64,000 nucleotides of DNA from Isoetes taiwanensis (Eukaryota; Streptophyta; Lycopodiopsida; Isoetales; Isoetaceae). The notes under the pieces are model-generated. The model made no database searches and had not been told where the DNA came from. It was given only the letters and a program-made list of their open reading frames with translations. How positions within the stretch are numbered: the stretch's first letter is position 1; every line of letters starts with the position of its first letter. Below, in pieces: positions 1-12,372 of the stretch. Made by a program: the position numbers and the translations under genes. The DNA lies in assembly GCA_021234155.1 (NCBI GenBank), contig JAJEKV010000006.1:14214902-14278901 (forward strand). The letters run 5' to 3'.

Positions 1-813
1 CCAGCTTAGTCAAAACGTTATTATTCTAAAATAGTTTGTTTAATGTACACTTTACTGCAATTGATTGAAATAGAGCAACCTTGCACAATTCCAAGTTTCA
101 AATTAGATCATAACTCAACTGCTTTGCCAAAATAAATTCATTGAAAGCAAAATATGCATCCAATGTAAATTCATAGTGGTGAAGCAAAACTGACATGCAT
201 GAAGACTATTGTTGCTAAAGCGAGATCTGGACTCAGTAAAAAATAAGTTTTGGAGTTTCTTTTTCTGCCACGGTAGGAAGTGCTAGCATGTGGAAAAGAA
301 TTTGCCTTCGTAGGCAAACAGCAAAAGCATGTGGAAACGTAAACCCTTGGAGATTGACACTTGTTGCCTGCAGTGCAACGCATAAATCTATTAGAATTCC
401 CTCGGAAAATAAAAATACATTAAGGAACCCCAAAAGTAAAAGAAAAAAGTGTTAAAACGGTATGGCCAACAAATGCATGCCAAGTCTTGCAATTAAACAG
501 ACCCATGGTTTAGGACTATTTTGATGAATGCCAATGGGAAAGCCACAGGAGTTTATTATAAAATTTTCGGCCACAATAGAGGGGCCAGATCAGAGTCATA
601 TCCCTGCAGATGCCAGATTAACCTGAGCAATGAAAGCCAAGCAAAAAATTCCAAAGGCTCTTAGATGCAGTAAGAAGCATAAGAATTAGAAAAAAATGCA
701 TAGAATTAGCAATGATGAAATAAAAACAGGGATATGTTCTTGATACTTTCAACTGTTCGGTGAACTGTATCCACCTGTCTTTGTACATCTTTTTTACTTC
801 CATATGTCTGCCA
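1..813. other. No gene recognised
   Basis: AT-rich sequence with only short ORFs that show no family signature on either strand. It is the downstream flank of the Helitron remnant that follows on the minus strand. Confidence 0.5.
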
Positions 814-1916
814 TCAACGTCTATAGTTGACCAAAGAAATAAAATGAATCACGATTCTAGCACCGATCCAAGGTTGCTTTCTTGTTCCTAAATAGCCAAA
901 GTGGAAAAAGCACGAAACTGCATTTTGCGCGTTTCTAAATGTAGGAGGAAAATGGAAAAAGGACGAAACTGCATCATCGACAGGCATTAAGACAGCCACC
1001 TCATTTACAGTTGGAGCATTATATTGCCTCCTCACAGGATTCTGCACATTGCAAGAAGGTATACGCAAACGGATATCCATGGTTGGATGGACACGCATAA
1101 TCTGTGCCGCGCTCAAGAATATGCTAACAAATGGATTGTACTCTGTCATGAGGGCCTGCAACTGCACCACTATTTCTTGCCTCAATCCATCAAAAATGGA
1201 CATCCTGCGTTCAACTTGCATGTCCTCGCCATCCATGATCTATATCTGTGCAAATTTTGCATGCTCTTGTTGCCCTTGCGGTGGCAATAATGTTCCCATC
1301 TTATGGCACATGCGGCCATTGACCCTAAAAGTGTAAGCTCCACCAATAGCATTTGCCAACGCCTCATCAATTTTCACACCCACTGAGGCAAACGAAAAAA
1401 TATTATTATACTTTCTAATGTTCGTGCGAAAGTGATCACCCAAACTATCTGTTCTCGTATATAGGTCAAACAATGCCTGTGGTGGTTCTAGAATCAATGG
1501 CGGCTGCACATTTCCATTAGCACATGCCCTGCACTTCTTTTTAACTGTGAGTTCTGTTGTCCACTGCATAGCTCCACAATACAAACATCTATAATCCATG
1601 TTACCAAGGTCATGAGGAGGAGGTAAATTCCACGTCCATGCTATCTTGTTGAAACCGCTTTTACCAAATAGGACGTTCTCTAGGACCAATAGGGACCGTC
1701 ATATAATCCAACCTCATGGTCAGTATGTTTTGCCCGTCTTCTTCGATCCATGCGTCTCCTCCTTTGACTATTGCTCTCAGCTTCAGGTGTCATATAGGAT
1801 GGGTCATCCCTTATTGTTATAGTTTTTCCCGTATTAGCAGTTCCTTCCATAACCATCTCATTCAAATGCTGGCGTCTTGTCGATAACATATCTACTTGAC
1901 CAGACAAACAATGCAT
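814..1916 (-). pseudogene. Helitron Rep/helicase N-terminal fragment
   Basis: Minus-strand coding blocks match the N-terminal part of plant Helitron Rep-helicase proteins, which start rolling-circle transposition. Read in order they give an Arg-rich stretch (QRRRRMDRRRRAKH), a Cys block (CLYCGAMQW ... CRACANG), the PPLILEPPQALFDLY and NIRKYNNIFSFAS blocks, then GAYTFRVNGRMCHKMGTLLP and AKFAQI-IMDGED. The frame is interrupted by a TAG exactly where the family usually has Tyr in FAQxYIxD, near position 1240. The protein loses similarity after NEVAVLMPVDDA, close to a small local duplication around 900-980. The HUH nuclease and the helicase are absent, so this is a dead fragment. The family assignment rests on remembered Helitron motifs and is secure. 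The precise ends of the element, including any CTRR 3' end, were not found. Confidence 0.85.
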
Positions 1917-2420
1917 TGGCTCGTGTGATCTGTCTCTTCAATTGCGGCGCGATTAGATGATTGGCCAACATGAACCGCTCTCAAACATTCACATCATATT
2001 CTAACCTCAAAGCCTTAGCCTTTGCAACACGCCCTACGTGTCAAACGCCTCTTCTTAGCGCGATCTATTTTCATTGACAAAGGCCATATATGAGGGGTTG
2101 TTGGCCACGAGGGTGGCGTCTTTTGCAAGATCTTTCCATGCCCACTTGACCCGCACAAATAATGCATTGGCTCGGGCGCGGATCGCTCTCCGAGCTTCTT
2201 TGGTGCATTGGTTGATTGGCCAACATGAACCACCTCCGCAAAGATTCACATCATATTCTAACCTCAAGGCTCTAGCCTTTGCAACGCGCTTTACGTACAA
2301 ACGCGCTCTTTCTAGCGGAGACTTACTTTCATTGATGGGTGTCATATATGAGGGATTGTTGGCCCAAAGCAGGTGGCGCTCTTTTGTAAGACCTCCCCAT
2401 ATCGAGTATCTGATATGTGT
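1880..2420 (-). repeat. Degenerate tandem repeats in Helitron N-terminal coding region
   Basis: Roughly 250-bp units recur about two and a half times. Each contains a minus-strand reading like NPSYM...NE.KS...ERAR followed by RVAKARALRLEYDVN, and a shared stretch near TTGGCCAACATGAACC (around 1960 and 2215). The best unit is open at 2055-2345; the others carry stops. The Arg-rich unit of the neighbouring Rep fragment (DPSYMTPEAES...) looks like another copy, so the repeats belong to the Helitron's N-terminal extension rather than to a separate gene. Confidence 0.6.
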
Positions 2421-3141
2421 AACCCTATAGTCGTCCAGGTTTTTTGCATGAAAAAAACCTCTTAATGCGGCTTGACTAAGAAATTACCCACCATATTCAA
2501 TAGAATGCACAATTAACCTAAAGGAAATATGACTCACCTTTGATGTAGTATGATATATTCTCCTTTGAAGTGCAAGTAGAAAAGTAAGCCCTGTAATTAT
2601 GATGGCAGTTTACACACAAATAATAGATTTATGCAAAATGTACTAATAGAGTCTTATGGCATAATAGAATTTCAAGCTGAAGCTTTAAACTTTAAAAGTA
2701 TTATTATTATTCGCATTTTCAAGATTATGAAGAGCTACGGACATGCAATGTAAAGAAATCTACTTAAACAAAGAATATGGATCACCTTTGATGGTTGCCA
2801 AAGTTGTTGTCTCCTTGAAAGTGGAAGTAAATGGTTGACCTGTACAAAAAGTAGAAAGAGATGAGATGGCACCTTCATAAAAGTACAACCCCCAATAAAG
2901 TGTTGGCTAAAGAACGTGCAAGATAACCTTCCTTCCCCCCCAAAACTATCATTTATAATTGGGACACATGGGTTCAAGCATATTGTTGTAGTTTATATAC
3001 ACGTGTTTATCATATGCGAAGATATACACCTTGATTGACGAACACATCTTTATTAGTGATTATTGTAGAAAACAAAGAGTTCCATAAATAGGGAGCATAT
3101 TTATTATTAATATTGCCCAAAAGCTCAAGGGTTTCAATAGT
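2421..3141. other. No gene recognised
   Basis: AT-rich spacer. Short ORFs only, with no recognisable motif. Confidence 0.45.
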
Positions 3142-3606
3142 CTACACATCTAAACCATTTTGTACAATGTACTCAGTGTATAAAATAGCATCCATGGCAT
3201 TTGCGAACTTTTGAATACGGATATATATGTGTTTATGAAACACACGTTCCAAGAGACTGATGAACTTGTCAACATCTAATTGAATTTTAGAGGTTTGAGA
3301 TAGTGCAAGCCCAAGCGACTCCTGAGCTGCATACCACTCCGCAAAAACTCTAGCGGCCCATAGCAAACTTTCAACTTTGGCAAGCTTTGGAACTCTCTCT
3401 TGGTTTGGTGATGTCGAGGATTCAGCATCAATGTCTAACATAATTTCCTTAAGGTCTTCATAGTTATTCAAGTATTGAACATATTTATCAAGGTCATCTT
3501 TAAATGGTGGCACATCATGCCCATCTTCAAAATGTTTGGCAAGCAATTTTGGGTACGAATCCCACTCAACATTGATGACTACCATCTGCATTGGTGTAGG
3601 AATCAA
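3142..3606 (-). CDS. Orphan ORF, 154 aa, unknown function
   Basis: An intact 154-codon minus-strand ORF begins MIPTPMQMVVINVEWDSYP and ends at a stop near 3142. It is rich in charged and helical residues, with segments such as LLAKHFEDGHDVPPFKDDL and KIQLDVDKFISLLERVFHKH, and has no signal peptide, no membrane segment and no Cys cluster. I do not recognise a family. It is longer than most chance ORFs in this AT-rich sequence, and its composition looks protein-like. It could be one exon of a larger gene or a piece of transposon-carried protein, since it lies about 0.7 kb upstream (5' in minus orientation) of nothing recognisable and close to the Helitron remnant. Low confidence that it is expressed. 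Confidence 0.35.
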   Translation of the reverse strand: MIPTPMQMVVINVEWDSYPKLLAKHFEDGHDVPPFKDDLDKYVQYLNNYEDLKEIMLDIDAESSTSPNQERVPKLAKVESLLWAARVFAEWYAAQESLGLALSQTSKIQLDVDKFISLLERVFHKHIYIRIQKFANAMDAILYTEYIVQNGLDV

Positions 3607-5059
3607 AAAATTAGTTTATGTTACTTATGTTCTTCTATGTAAATCTAAATCCCCCCCTCTAAAAAAAATATAATGTTAAGGTAATGTTAAAAGATAACGT
3701 TATTGTCTTAAATATCTTTGAGTTGGACATATTTTAAGATTGAGTATAAAACATGTTGGAGAACAAAATATTAGCTTTGAATTATATTTGTATACATGGT
3801 TGGGGTGTAATATCTTTATTTCAAGTTCAATGAAAATTATATGTTGTAGTGTACCAAAATATGACCCTGCAAACCGTGTATTGTCATGCCGTTTAAAATT
3901 GAAAGATTGTAATTTCCATGTTTATGCAAAGAATGTAGTAAAGAATAAAAAAGATGCAAAGAATGTAGTAAAGAATAAAAAAGATGCAAAGAATGTAGTA
4001 AAGAATAAAAACTAAGAATGCAAATCTACTTATAAAAACGCCCTTAAAAATGCAAGATAAATCAACGTTAATATTAGATTCCTCCTTACTCTGTTACCCT
4101 GTTGTTTTGCTTTGTTTCTTTGTTGACTGTTGAAAAGATTGTTACCCCTGTTGAATGTGAAGAGTCGGATTATCATAAGTATTGTCTAAATACTCGAAAC
4201 AGTGAAGAACAAATTAATACTGGAAAAGGAAGGACAAATGGAGTTTAAAGTTACGGACCAGAACAATGGGATGACAGAAAAATTGTTGCAGAGAAAGCTC
4301 CAACTCCACGGCTTATCTGCAAACAAAGAAAAAAATAAAGTAGACTTAGCTGATCTTTTTTCAAACGTCTCTTAGCAAATATACTGATCTTAGCTGTATC
4401 TACTTACTTTTCAAATGTATTTTTTTAATACAGGCAATGTACTAATCTTAGTTGTATCTACCTTAATCTGCAATAATGAAGAACTGAACAAATTATGTCC
4501 TTGCGAAATATCTAGATGTCTGGAAGGTGTTAATAACCTTAATCTTTAATGGAGTCACTGAGACAATATGACGGACCACTTCCAACGCCTAAGCTTTTCT
4601 AAAAAATGCTGCAGAATATGAAGGCTGGAAGGTGTGATTAAAGATCACGTTTACCAATAGTGCACAATCAACCAAAGCATATTTGATGGTTGACGGATCT
4701 CTGGAAAATGCATGTCATAGATTATGGAAAGATTAAGCAAGGTAGCAATAGTAGGAGATTTATGCCAAGTCTGTATCTGTGTGCTCATGCCTCCAAGGCA
4801 AACGAAATTCCTGCAAGCAAATAGAGCAGATGGAGCTTTTCCCTGCTGATGAGGACGAAATTTTGATCAAGATGTTGTCCAGCCCAACCAGGTTACATTG
4901 AATTTGTTTTCTTATACTAACTATCATAAACATCATGTGATACAAACCTGTTATTACAGCTCTCTGCAAGTTGGGGCTCGTGGATCGGGCCAATACAGTA
5001 TTGGGTGAAATGGAAAAGATAGGATGTGCTGATGTGATATCATACCTGGTAAGCAAAGC
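3607..5059. other. No gene recognised; contains a 30-bp triplet repeat
   Basis: Spacer with no supported gene. At about 3925-4013 a 30-bp unit beginning GCAAAGAATGTAGTAAAG is repeated three times in tandem without change; it yields a Lys/Asn/Val repeat in a chance ORF. Confidence 0.5.
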
Positions 5060-5740
5060 CTAAGCCAAAGCGCCAAAAGCCCCCTTTAACAGAATCGTGA
5101 CTTTGACAGAATCTGTAGACAAAGAGAAAAATATATTAGATATAATCTTTGCCGGATTTGTCCGAACAAAACTCTGTCAAGATATCTACCCTTTGCAGCG
5201 GCTGTGAATCTGGAACTCTGGCGCTTTGCTCAACACCAATAACAGAGTCTGAAGAAAACGATTCTAACAAACCTTGTTACTTCCAAAAGAGAGATGCTCA
5301 AAGCTCCAGAAGCCCCCTTTGACAGAATCGTGGCTTTGACAGAATCTGCAGACAAAGAGAAAAATATATTAGGCTGATGAGCATGCATTGTAAATGGCAT
5401 TCAAACCTTATAAGAGCAAACCTGGTTACTTCCAAGAGCTCTGGGAACGGCCTGGTAAGAAGAAATCGGAGATGGGGCTTTGCTGAATAATCTTGACAGA
5501 GCCGAATACACCACCGAGAATCTGCAGACAAAGAGAAAAATATATTAGCCAGATGAGCATGCATTGTAAACGGCATTCAATCTTTGTAAGAGCAAACCTT
5601 GTTTCTCCCAAGAGCTCTGGGAATGGCCTGGTAAGAAGAAATCGGAGATGGGGCGGAGATGGGGCTTTGCTGAATAATCTTGCTGAAATCGGAGATGCTT
5701 GTGGAGGAAAGGAAGGGAGATGATTTGGGGATTTAAACCC
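5060..5740. repeat. Imperfect triplicated sequence
   Basis: The segment with CTTTGACAGAATCTGCAGAC and AAAGAGAAAAATATATTAG occurs three times (near 5075, 5315 and 5515). Two of these copies continue into the same GATGAGCATGCATTGTAAA and AGAGCTCTGGGAA blocks. The copies differ by small indels, so this is an old local triplication. I see no convincing coding frame in it. Confidence 0.7.
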
Positions 5741-6771
5741 CATTTCCTTAATCATGGATGGCAGAGGAGATTACCGCCCCATGATCTTCGCTGCTGTGAA
5801 ATAACGCCCTGCTCCACTCTGCAGTAAAAAATAACGTCAAGAAATACTGAAGAAAAAAAATGCCCTGAAAATGGAAAACCGGCGTAACATTTGCCGGAAA
5901 GAGCGTTAGCGCCGGCGTTAGTCCGGCGACCCAAAAACTTTTTAAATAAGTAGATGTTTGATGCTTTTCTAGAGTATGAAAGTACATGGAAACCTATAAA
6001 ATATTTTTGAAATTGGCATAATGGTGGTGTTGTTAGAAGGTTTATAAGATCGTATGATTTGATTGTCCATAATGGGATTTTTTTATGGAAAGCCAAGGGA
6101 GAACACTTTAAAGCAATGTATTTTGTGAGAGAAAATTGTGGTGATATTGTATTGAAATTTTTGCGTTCAACATAGAAATAGATAAGTAGATAAATAAACA
6201 ATGAGAATACAATTCTTTTAAACTTTTCCACAATCCCTATTTTTTTATTATTATATTAGTATATTTTATTCCATGGCATTATGTATTATACTCGTATGGT
6301 AGTCACGCCTTAGACCAATTCACAAAAGGTAGCTTTTGATCTTATTCCCTAGAGCATGACCTCATGTGTTGTGCATGAAGTATGCAAACGCTTAAGAGAG
6401 TCGACCAAATCATGATTTTCCCGATTTTAGAAGTGGTCAACAGGTTTAACCAATTCTTAATAATGAATATAACCATTCCTCTAGATATATGCACCATGCA
6501 TAAATCCAAAAGGAAGGCAGATACTATGTCATTTCTTGATCTAGAGCGCATTTGCTTCAAGCATCTTAAGATCTATGCTGCATAATTTACATAAATATTC
6601 CTGCATTAAAATAAATTGGCTCTAGCAAAAATAAGAATGAGACAATGAAAAACTTTACCTGCATGCTTATAATCTGATCGTATTGTGGCGAGCTGTTGAA
6701 GCCCAATTTGGAGAACTTTTCTAGATTAGCAAAATCGATTTGCAAAAGCAAACAAAATGTCTTAAATACAT
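5741..6771. other. No gene firmly recognised
   Basis: Spacer. A minus-strand stretch at about 6660-6740 reads FSKLGFNSSPQYDQI followed by a plausible donor ATGCAG|GTAAAG, but I cannot assign it to a family. Confidence 0.4.
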
Positions 6772-7518
6772 TTACTCCGTTTCCCAATAGATAATGGAGT
6801 TTCCACCTGCTCATGCTTCCGAACAGTCAATATTTAGACCAGAGACAATATTTAGACAATCCCTCCAGATGAGGACAAGGCATCTTCCTTCTACTTTTGT
6901 ATCAAAGAGTAATTGGGATTCTTCTTTATCTTCCAGTAAGAAAAAGACCTGATAGTACTTTCAATGCACACATAGACAATATAATATTTGAAAGAAAAGG
7001 TAGCAAAAATGGACTATTCATATTTAAAACTTTTGGATGCACTCCATAGACTCTTAGGATCCATCTAGTCACATCAAGACACCCTCGTTGAATCTAAGGG
7101 ACGTCTAGTTTGCTACGTTAGAACATAGCTGCGAAAATTTGCTAATTACTCCGTTTCCCAATAGATAATGGAGTTTCCACCTGCTCATGCTTCCGAACAG
7201 TCAATATTTAAACCAGAGACAATATTTAGACAATCCCTCCAGATGAGGACAAGGCATCTTCCTTCTACTTTTGTATCAAAGAGTAATTGGGATTCTTCTT
7301 TATCTTCCAGTAAGAAAAAGACCTGATAGTACTTTCAATGCACACATAGACAATATAATATTTGAAAGAAAAGGTAGCAAAAATGGACTATTCATATTTA
7401 AAACTTTTGGATGCACTCCATAGACTCTTAGGGTCCATCTAGTCACATCAAGACACCCTCGTTGAATCTAAGGGACGGCTAGTTTGCTAAGTTAGAACAT
7501 AGCTGCGAAAATTTGCTA
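6772..7518. repeat. Tandem duplication, 2 x about 373 bp
   Basis: Two near-identical copies (6772-7144 and 7145-7518) differ by only a few substitutions. Both begin near ACTCCGTTTCCCAATAGATA and end near GCTGCGAAAATTTGCTAA. The duplication sits just downstream (minus orientation) of the adenylosuccinate lyase fragment and is recent, judging from the near identity. Confidence 0.9.
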
Positions 7519-7580
7519 ATGTTTTAAATGTATATCCGACGTACCTCTTAGCAGTAGCCAATAATAGATAGAGACCAACA

Positions 7581-8960
7581 TTACAAGTTTGCTAACATGG
7601 TCAAATGATTTTGATAGGGATGCCATTTTACCCGTCCATGGGTTCGTGACAGCATAGCTAATGATGCATACCGATGCGCCATGCAACAGATGTCCTCAAT
7701 GATTTTGTCCATTGCTGGCAGAACTACATTCAATCCATTTTTCAGCATCAAGCCATGTGCCAAATTGTTAACATCTTCCGAGGTGCAAGCAAAGTGAACA
7801 AACTCAAGGACCTGCATAAAAACAAATGGTACTTATAAGATCAACGCAATATGGCACACACTTCAGCTTCTGAGGATAGAACAAATTCTCTATAAGCATA
7901 ACAATGATCTTGTAATCATCTTACATAAAAGGACCTGGCACTGCTATATTAGACTTTCCACCTCTGTTAACGACTTCTTGTCCCCCTCCCATATAACCAA
8001 AACTGACATGCTTTAATGGGCTGCAATCCAGGTTTCCATTTTCCCCCCTTTGGCATCTGTGCTGGCCTCAACCATTGCATCACCATTCGCGGATAGCTTA
8101 ATATCTTCTAGATCCGAAATCACCATAGTAGGTGCAGCATATTGTTTATTCTATTAATTGCTTTATATCTTCTGGAGTTGAACTCACCATAGTAAATGCA
8201 ACAAAAACTTTGATTGATTAATGGTGCTATTTTTCCAGGTTAAGAAGTTGTGCCAAAGTGCAGCTTTCATTTTGCCATCAATTTGTTTGACAATTGCTGC
8301 CTTCGATATGGACATATCTGCTATGGTCACTATCCTTTTTCTTACCAGTGATATTGGTCTCTCCATTTGTAAAACATACTCCAATATCCATTTGTAAAAC
8401 ATACTCCAATAGAGATAAATTAGAGTTCTTAAGCGCATTAACCTTATTAACTCCAAGCTGAAGATGACCAGCAGCTTGCCCATGTGCTTTTCCAGCTTTT
8501 TGCCATTGCATCAAAAAGCCTAGAAACAGAGTCTTAGCGCAAACACATGTAGGCTATCATCTGTTGTCTCTCAAGAAGGTAAAATCCTGTCTCATATTAG
8601 ACATCCTACCCATGCATTCTTGCTAGATAACATTCTGGTGACTATTATTGTTGCTGTTGTTGAAGTATTATTTAACTCTTAAGACTTACAAGATTATATT
8701 GCAAAATGATAAAGGACCATAAAGCTCCTCGTCGGTTGCAAAAAGTAAATGGAAGAGAATACCTTAGAAACCTCTGAGTTGCTTTTGATCTTCTCTTTCA
8801 AAAAGTACTCTACTGCTTTAACATCATGATTTGTAACTCTTTCAAAATCTTTTATTGCAGAGGCATCAGTCAAGTTGAAGTTATAAACGATGGAAAGAAG
8901 AAACAGCTCAGCCTCCTTGGAAAATCTTGGTACTTCGTTTATCTCTGGTATCTTGGATAA
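7581..8960 (-). pseudogene. Adenylosuccinate lyase fragment (two exons)
   Basis: Two minus-strand exons match adenylosuccinate lyase, the purine-synthesis enzyme that cleaves SAICAR and adenylosuccinate. Exon a (about 8762-8960) reads EVPRFSKEAELFLLSIVYNF followed by ERVTNHDVKAVEYFLKEKIK and ends at a donor TAAG|GT. Exon b (about 7581-7813) follows an acceptor ATGCAG and reads VLEFVHFACTSEDVNNLAHG, then SLAMLSRTHG, where the family's HFACTSEDINNL and MLSRTHGQP motifs are expected. After SRTHG the similarity stops (the usual QPASPTTLGKEMANF is missing). The N-terminal start, the signature loop and the C-terminal domain are not found. Introns are kept, so the fragment came from genomic DNA and not from an mRNA. 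It is most likely a captured or decayed gene piece. Confidence 0.8.
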
Positions 8961-9789
8961 TTTTAGAAGCCAATATTAAAGTTAATCTTCAAGGTACAGC
9001 ACAATATAAAGAATGAAAAATGATCATACCTCCACTGTTACTCTTCCCTTCAAATGAGGACAAGGCATCTTTGACAAGGCCGGCATGGCTGTCTGTACCG
9101 ACCTGTATGGAACTAAGGTAAGCAATAGTGTAACAAATCCGGTTGCCCAAGAAATCCGACTTGAAGGGCGTCACAATGACAATCTGATGGGTATCATAAA
9201 GCAGAATCTGATGGCTGTCAATTTCTGCTAATCCAGATCTTATTTGCGTCCTTTGAAAACCATGGCCCTTGCAACGAAATTTCTCTCGAACCTTGTACCT
9301 TTTTTGCCAAGGTCAAGAAGAAACAGTTCAAATATAAAACATTTAGGTCGAGCCCTCTATTAACAGCGATTTGCTTCTTGATGGATTCAAGTAAGATAGA
9401 AGGGAGGTCCTCTGCTTCTGGCTACATCGCCATGGCCAAAGGACGTGCCGACATGGCATAGCTTTTAAGAAAAATACTGGCAATACATTATCACGATTTT
9501 GTCCTCAACTCATCACGCAATGCAACCAGCAGAGAATGAAGCCCCAACCGCTGTCAGAAAAGGATGAAGATGCATCTCGACCATGTATTTGATCCTTGAG
9601 TTACACTGGAAAGCTAGCAAATAAATGATCTTCACAATTCACAATTCGTAAGAAAACTAACTACGGCTGCAAACAAGCAGAAAGAAGGAAAATGAGCAAT
9701 GACGTCTTCGAGCACAAGAAACTTAAATCTAACGAATGAAAATAGAATAAAAAAATCAACGGCTAAAGTCGTGCACAGACTATCCTAAA
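8961..9789. other. No gene recognised
   Basis: Spacer between the lyase fragment and the GATTC-array element. Short minus-strand ORFs only. Confidence 0.4.
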
Positions 9790-11535
9790 ACTCCTTTATT
9801 ACTATCTTATAATTAATATGTATATAGAAACTCATGGGGGTGGTTACAAAATGGCACATCATATATAAATTTTTTATCCTGGCCCTTGGATAAAAAGTTA
9901 GTGAGGTGGCAAATCCTTATCCCTTGGATTTTGATGGGGGCATGCATGGGCATGCATGGGGGCATGCACCACATCCCCGGACCATTAGATCGAAAGGGGA
10001 GGATAAATCTTGGCCCTTGATTTTTGTGAGGAAGGTGCAAGGAAGGTGCCAAAAAGTGAATTTGGTATAGCAGATCTTAACCGTTAGATAAAAAAGTGAG
10101 CATAAATCCTAGCCATTAACTTTTTCGTATTAGATTAATTTTTTTTAAAGGAGGTGAGGTGGCATTCTTATCAATAAAAAGGTAATGAGGTGGCAAAACA
10201 TTTATGCATAGACTTTCTAGGAAGCTTCCTTTTGTTTAATCGTCTTCAAAGGCACGTAGCTTGCAGTAGAGGGGTCGGATGAAGGTGGGACCCATGCCAT
10301 TGGATTCCTTTCATCGAGAGCTTTCCAATGAGTGGTGCTCTGCCACAGTTTTGTCGCAGCTGCAGCCAAGGTGATCGAACACTAAGAATCTTTTTGGAAT
10401 CTTCGAGTAAGGAATCTATAATAAGTTGAGGGAATCTAGGAGAATCCTTATAGAAGCTTAGGGAATCTAGAGGAATCTAGGGGAATCTTTATAAAATCTT
10501 TAAGAGCCTAGAGGAATCTTAACGAAATCTTACAGAATCTAGAAGAACCCAGGAGAATCTTGATAGAATCTTGGAGAATCTAGAGGAATCTTGGGGTATT
10601 CTTTTGGAATCTAGGGAAATCTTTAGAGAATCTTAGGGAGTCTCAAATGAATATTTGGGAATCTAGGTGAATTTGAAGAAATCTTCATAAAATCTTTAAG
10701 AATCTATGGGAATCTACATGGAATTTTGGAGAATCTTGGGGAATCTTAATAAAATCTAGGATAAAATCTTGAGAATCTAGGGGAATCTTTGTAAAAGATT
10801 GATAATCTAAGAGAATCTTTGGGAATCTAGGAGAATCTAAGAGAATCTAAAGAGACTTGAATAATTTAGGAGAATCTTCATAGAATCTTTGAGAACCTAG
10901 AGGAATCATGGGATAATCTTTAGGAATCTAGGTGAATCTAAAGAGAATCAATGGAAATCTAGGAGAATCTAAGGAAATTATCATAAAATCTTTAAGAATA
11001 TATGGGAATTTAGATAGCATCTTGGAGATTCTAAGCGAATCTTAATAAAATCTAGGGGAATCTCCATAGAATCTTGAGGGAATCTTGATAAAATCTTTAA
11101 GAACCTAGAGGAATCTAGGGGAATCTTCATAGGATCTTAGAGAATCTAGAGGAATCTCAAGAGAATTTTATGGATTCTAGGAGAATCTTTATAGAATCTT
11201 GGGAAATGTAAGAGAATCTACATGGAATCTTGGAAAATCTAGAGGAATCTTGGAATAATCTTTGAAAACCTATGGGAATCTCAAGAGAATCTTAGAAAAT
11301 CTAGGGAAATCTTTGAGAATCTAGAGGAATCTTGATAGAATCTTGGAGAATTCTGGGGAATCTTTGTAGAATCTACAATATTTTAGGAGAATTTATATAG
11401 AATATTGTAAAATCTAAAGGAACCTTGGGCTAATCTTCAGAAATCTAAGGGAATCTTTCATACTGGGTGTGTTTTGAAGGGTCAGCTTCATGCAGTCCCT
11501 CATATTACAAACACTTTATATATATATATATATAT
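9790..11535 (-). mobile_element. GATTC-array non-autonomous element, copy L
   Basis: Shares its layout and end sequences with copies at 37,868-39,490 and 62,375-64,000, but lies in the opposite orientation. The head (9790-10,380) contains GAGGTGGCA blocks, a GCATGC-rich stretch (9950-9970) and a segment near 10,270 with GGTCGGATGAAGGTGGGACC. The body (about 10,380-11,460) is a degenerate array of GGAATCTAGGGGAATCTT-like units. The end abuts a TA tract at 11,515-11,536, with the subterminal TTTGTAATATGAGGGACT (read on the minus strand). There is no coding capacity. Its transposition class is unknown; the TA-abutting end and lack of ORFs suggest a large MITE-like or foldback-type element. Confidence 0.7.
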
Positions 11536-12372
11536 AAGTTATTGCTAACATATGCACATAACACAAAGTTGTTTGAGATGTTTTGGCTTTACTTCATTCT
11601 ATTGTGTAAGATTTAAAAAATTATTTTAAGGAAAAGGAAATAGAAGATAGCACAAAATTGTTTGCAATGTTTTGGCTTTACTTCATTCTATTGTGTAAGA
11701 TTTAAAATATTATTTTAAGAAAAAAGGAATAGAAGATTTGCATGCATAATTAGAGATTCCCCAATATGGTGTTTTCATGTTTGCTCAGTCATGTATTGCT
11801 AGCCCAAAAACTATGAATGGAGAACAGGTGAGATAAATGATTGGCAAAAAATTGAGTGCATTTTTATGTCGCTAAAATAGAAAAGGCACAATATAGGGAG
11901 TATATTGGAAAAGGGTAAGCTTATTTGCAAGGTCGTTTAATATCCCTTGCCTTAAAAAACGCTTCAACTTGCTTAAAGAAACAGTGTGCGGAGCTTTGAA
12001 TACTTTGTGACGTTTGAGTCTTTTGCTGCTTAAGGAGGACAAGTAAACGTGTGCCCGGCATTGCCGGGCTAAAACGTCGGGCTAATGTCTCGGCATGTGT
12101 TTTTACTCGACTTTATATCTACTAGACCTGAATATAGAATGTCCACAGCTTTTATCTCAGAAATAAAATATGATCTCATACACATGAAGCATATTCATAT
12201 TTCATAATTCAGATCTGTATAACAAAATAATTGACATACTTATCTCTGAATATAGCTAGAATCAATCGAACAGCAATGACCAAAAAATCTTCTGGAATCA
12301 TGGATGAACCGCTCTTTGCTTCAGAATACTGGTCGACCGCTGTTTGCCTTGTATATAGATATAGATATAGAT

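Noticed and set aside
4838-4870. CTGATGAGGACGAAA, resembling a hammerhead ribozyme core
   Set aside because: There is no room for stem II (only GGA between CTGATGA and CGAAA), and no flanking stems I and III are evident. It lies outside the retroelements.
6587-6814. Minus-strand MSRWKLHYLLGNGV as the SRWQRDLTDS...NMGV motif of adenylosuccinate lyase
   Set aside because: Only a handful of residues agree, spacing is wrong, and the following residues do not match the family; too weak to add to the lyase fragment.
10380-11460. CRISPR-like array
   Set aside because: The GATTC units are degenerate, short and contiguous with no constant spacer length, and the context is eukaryotic.
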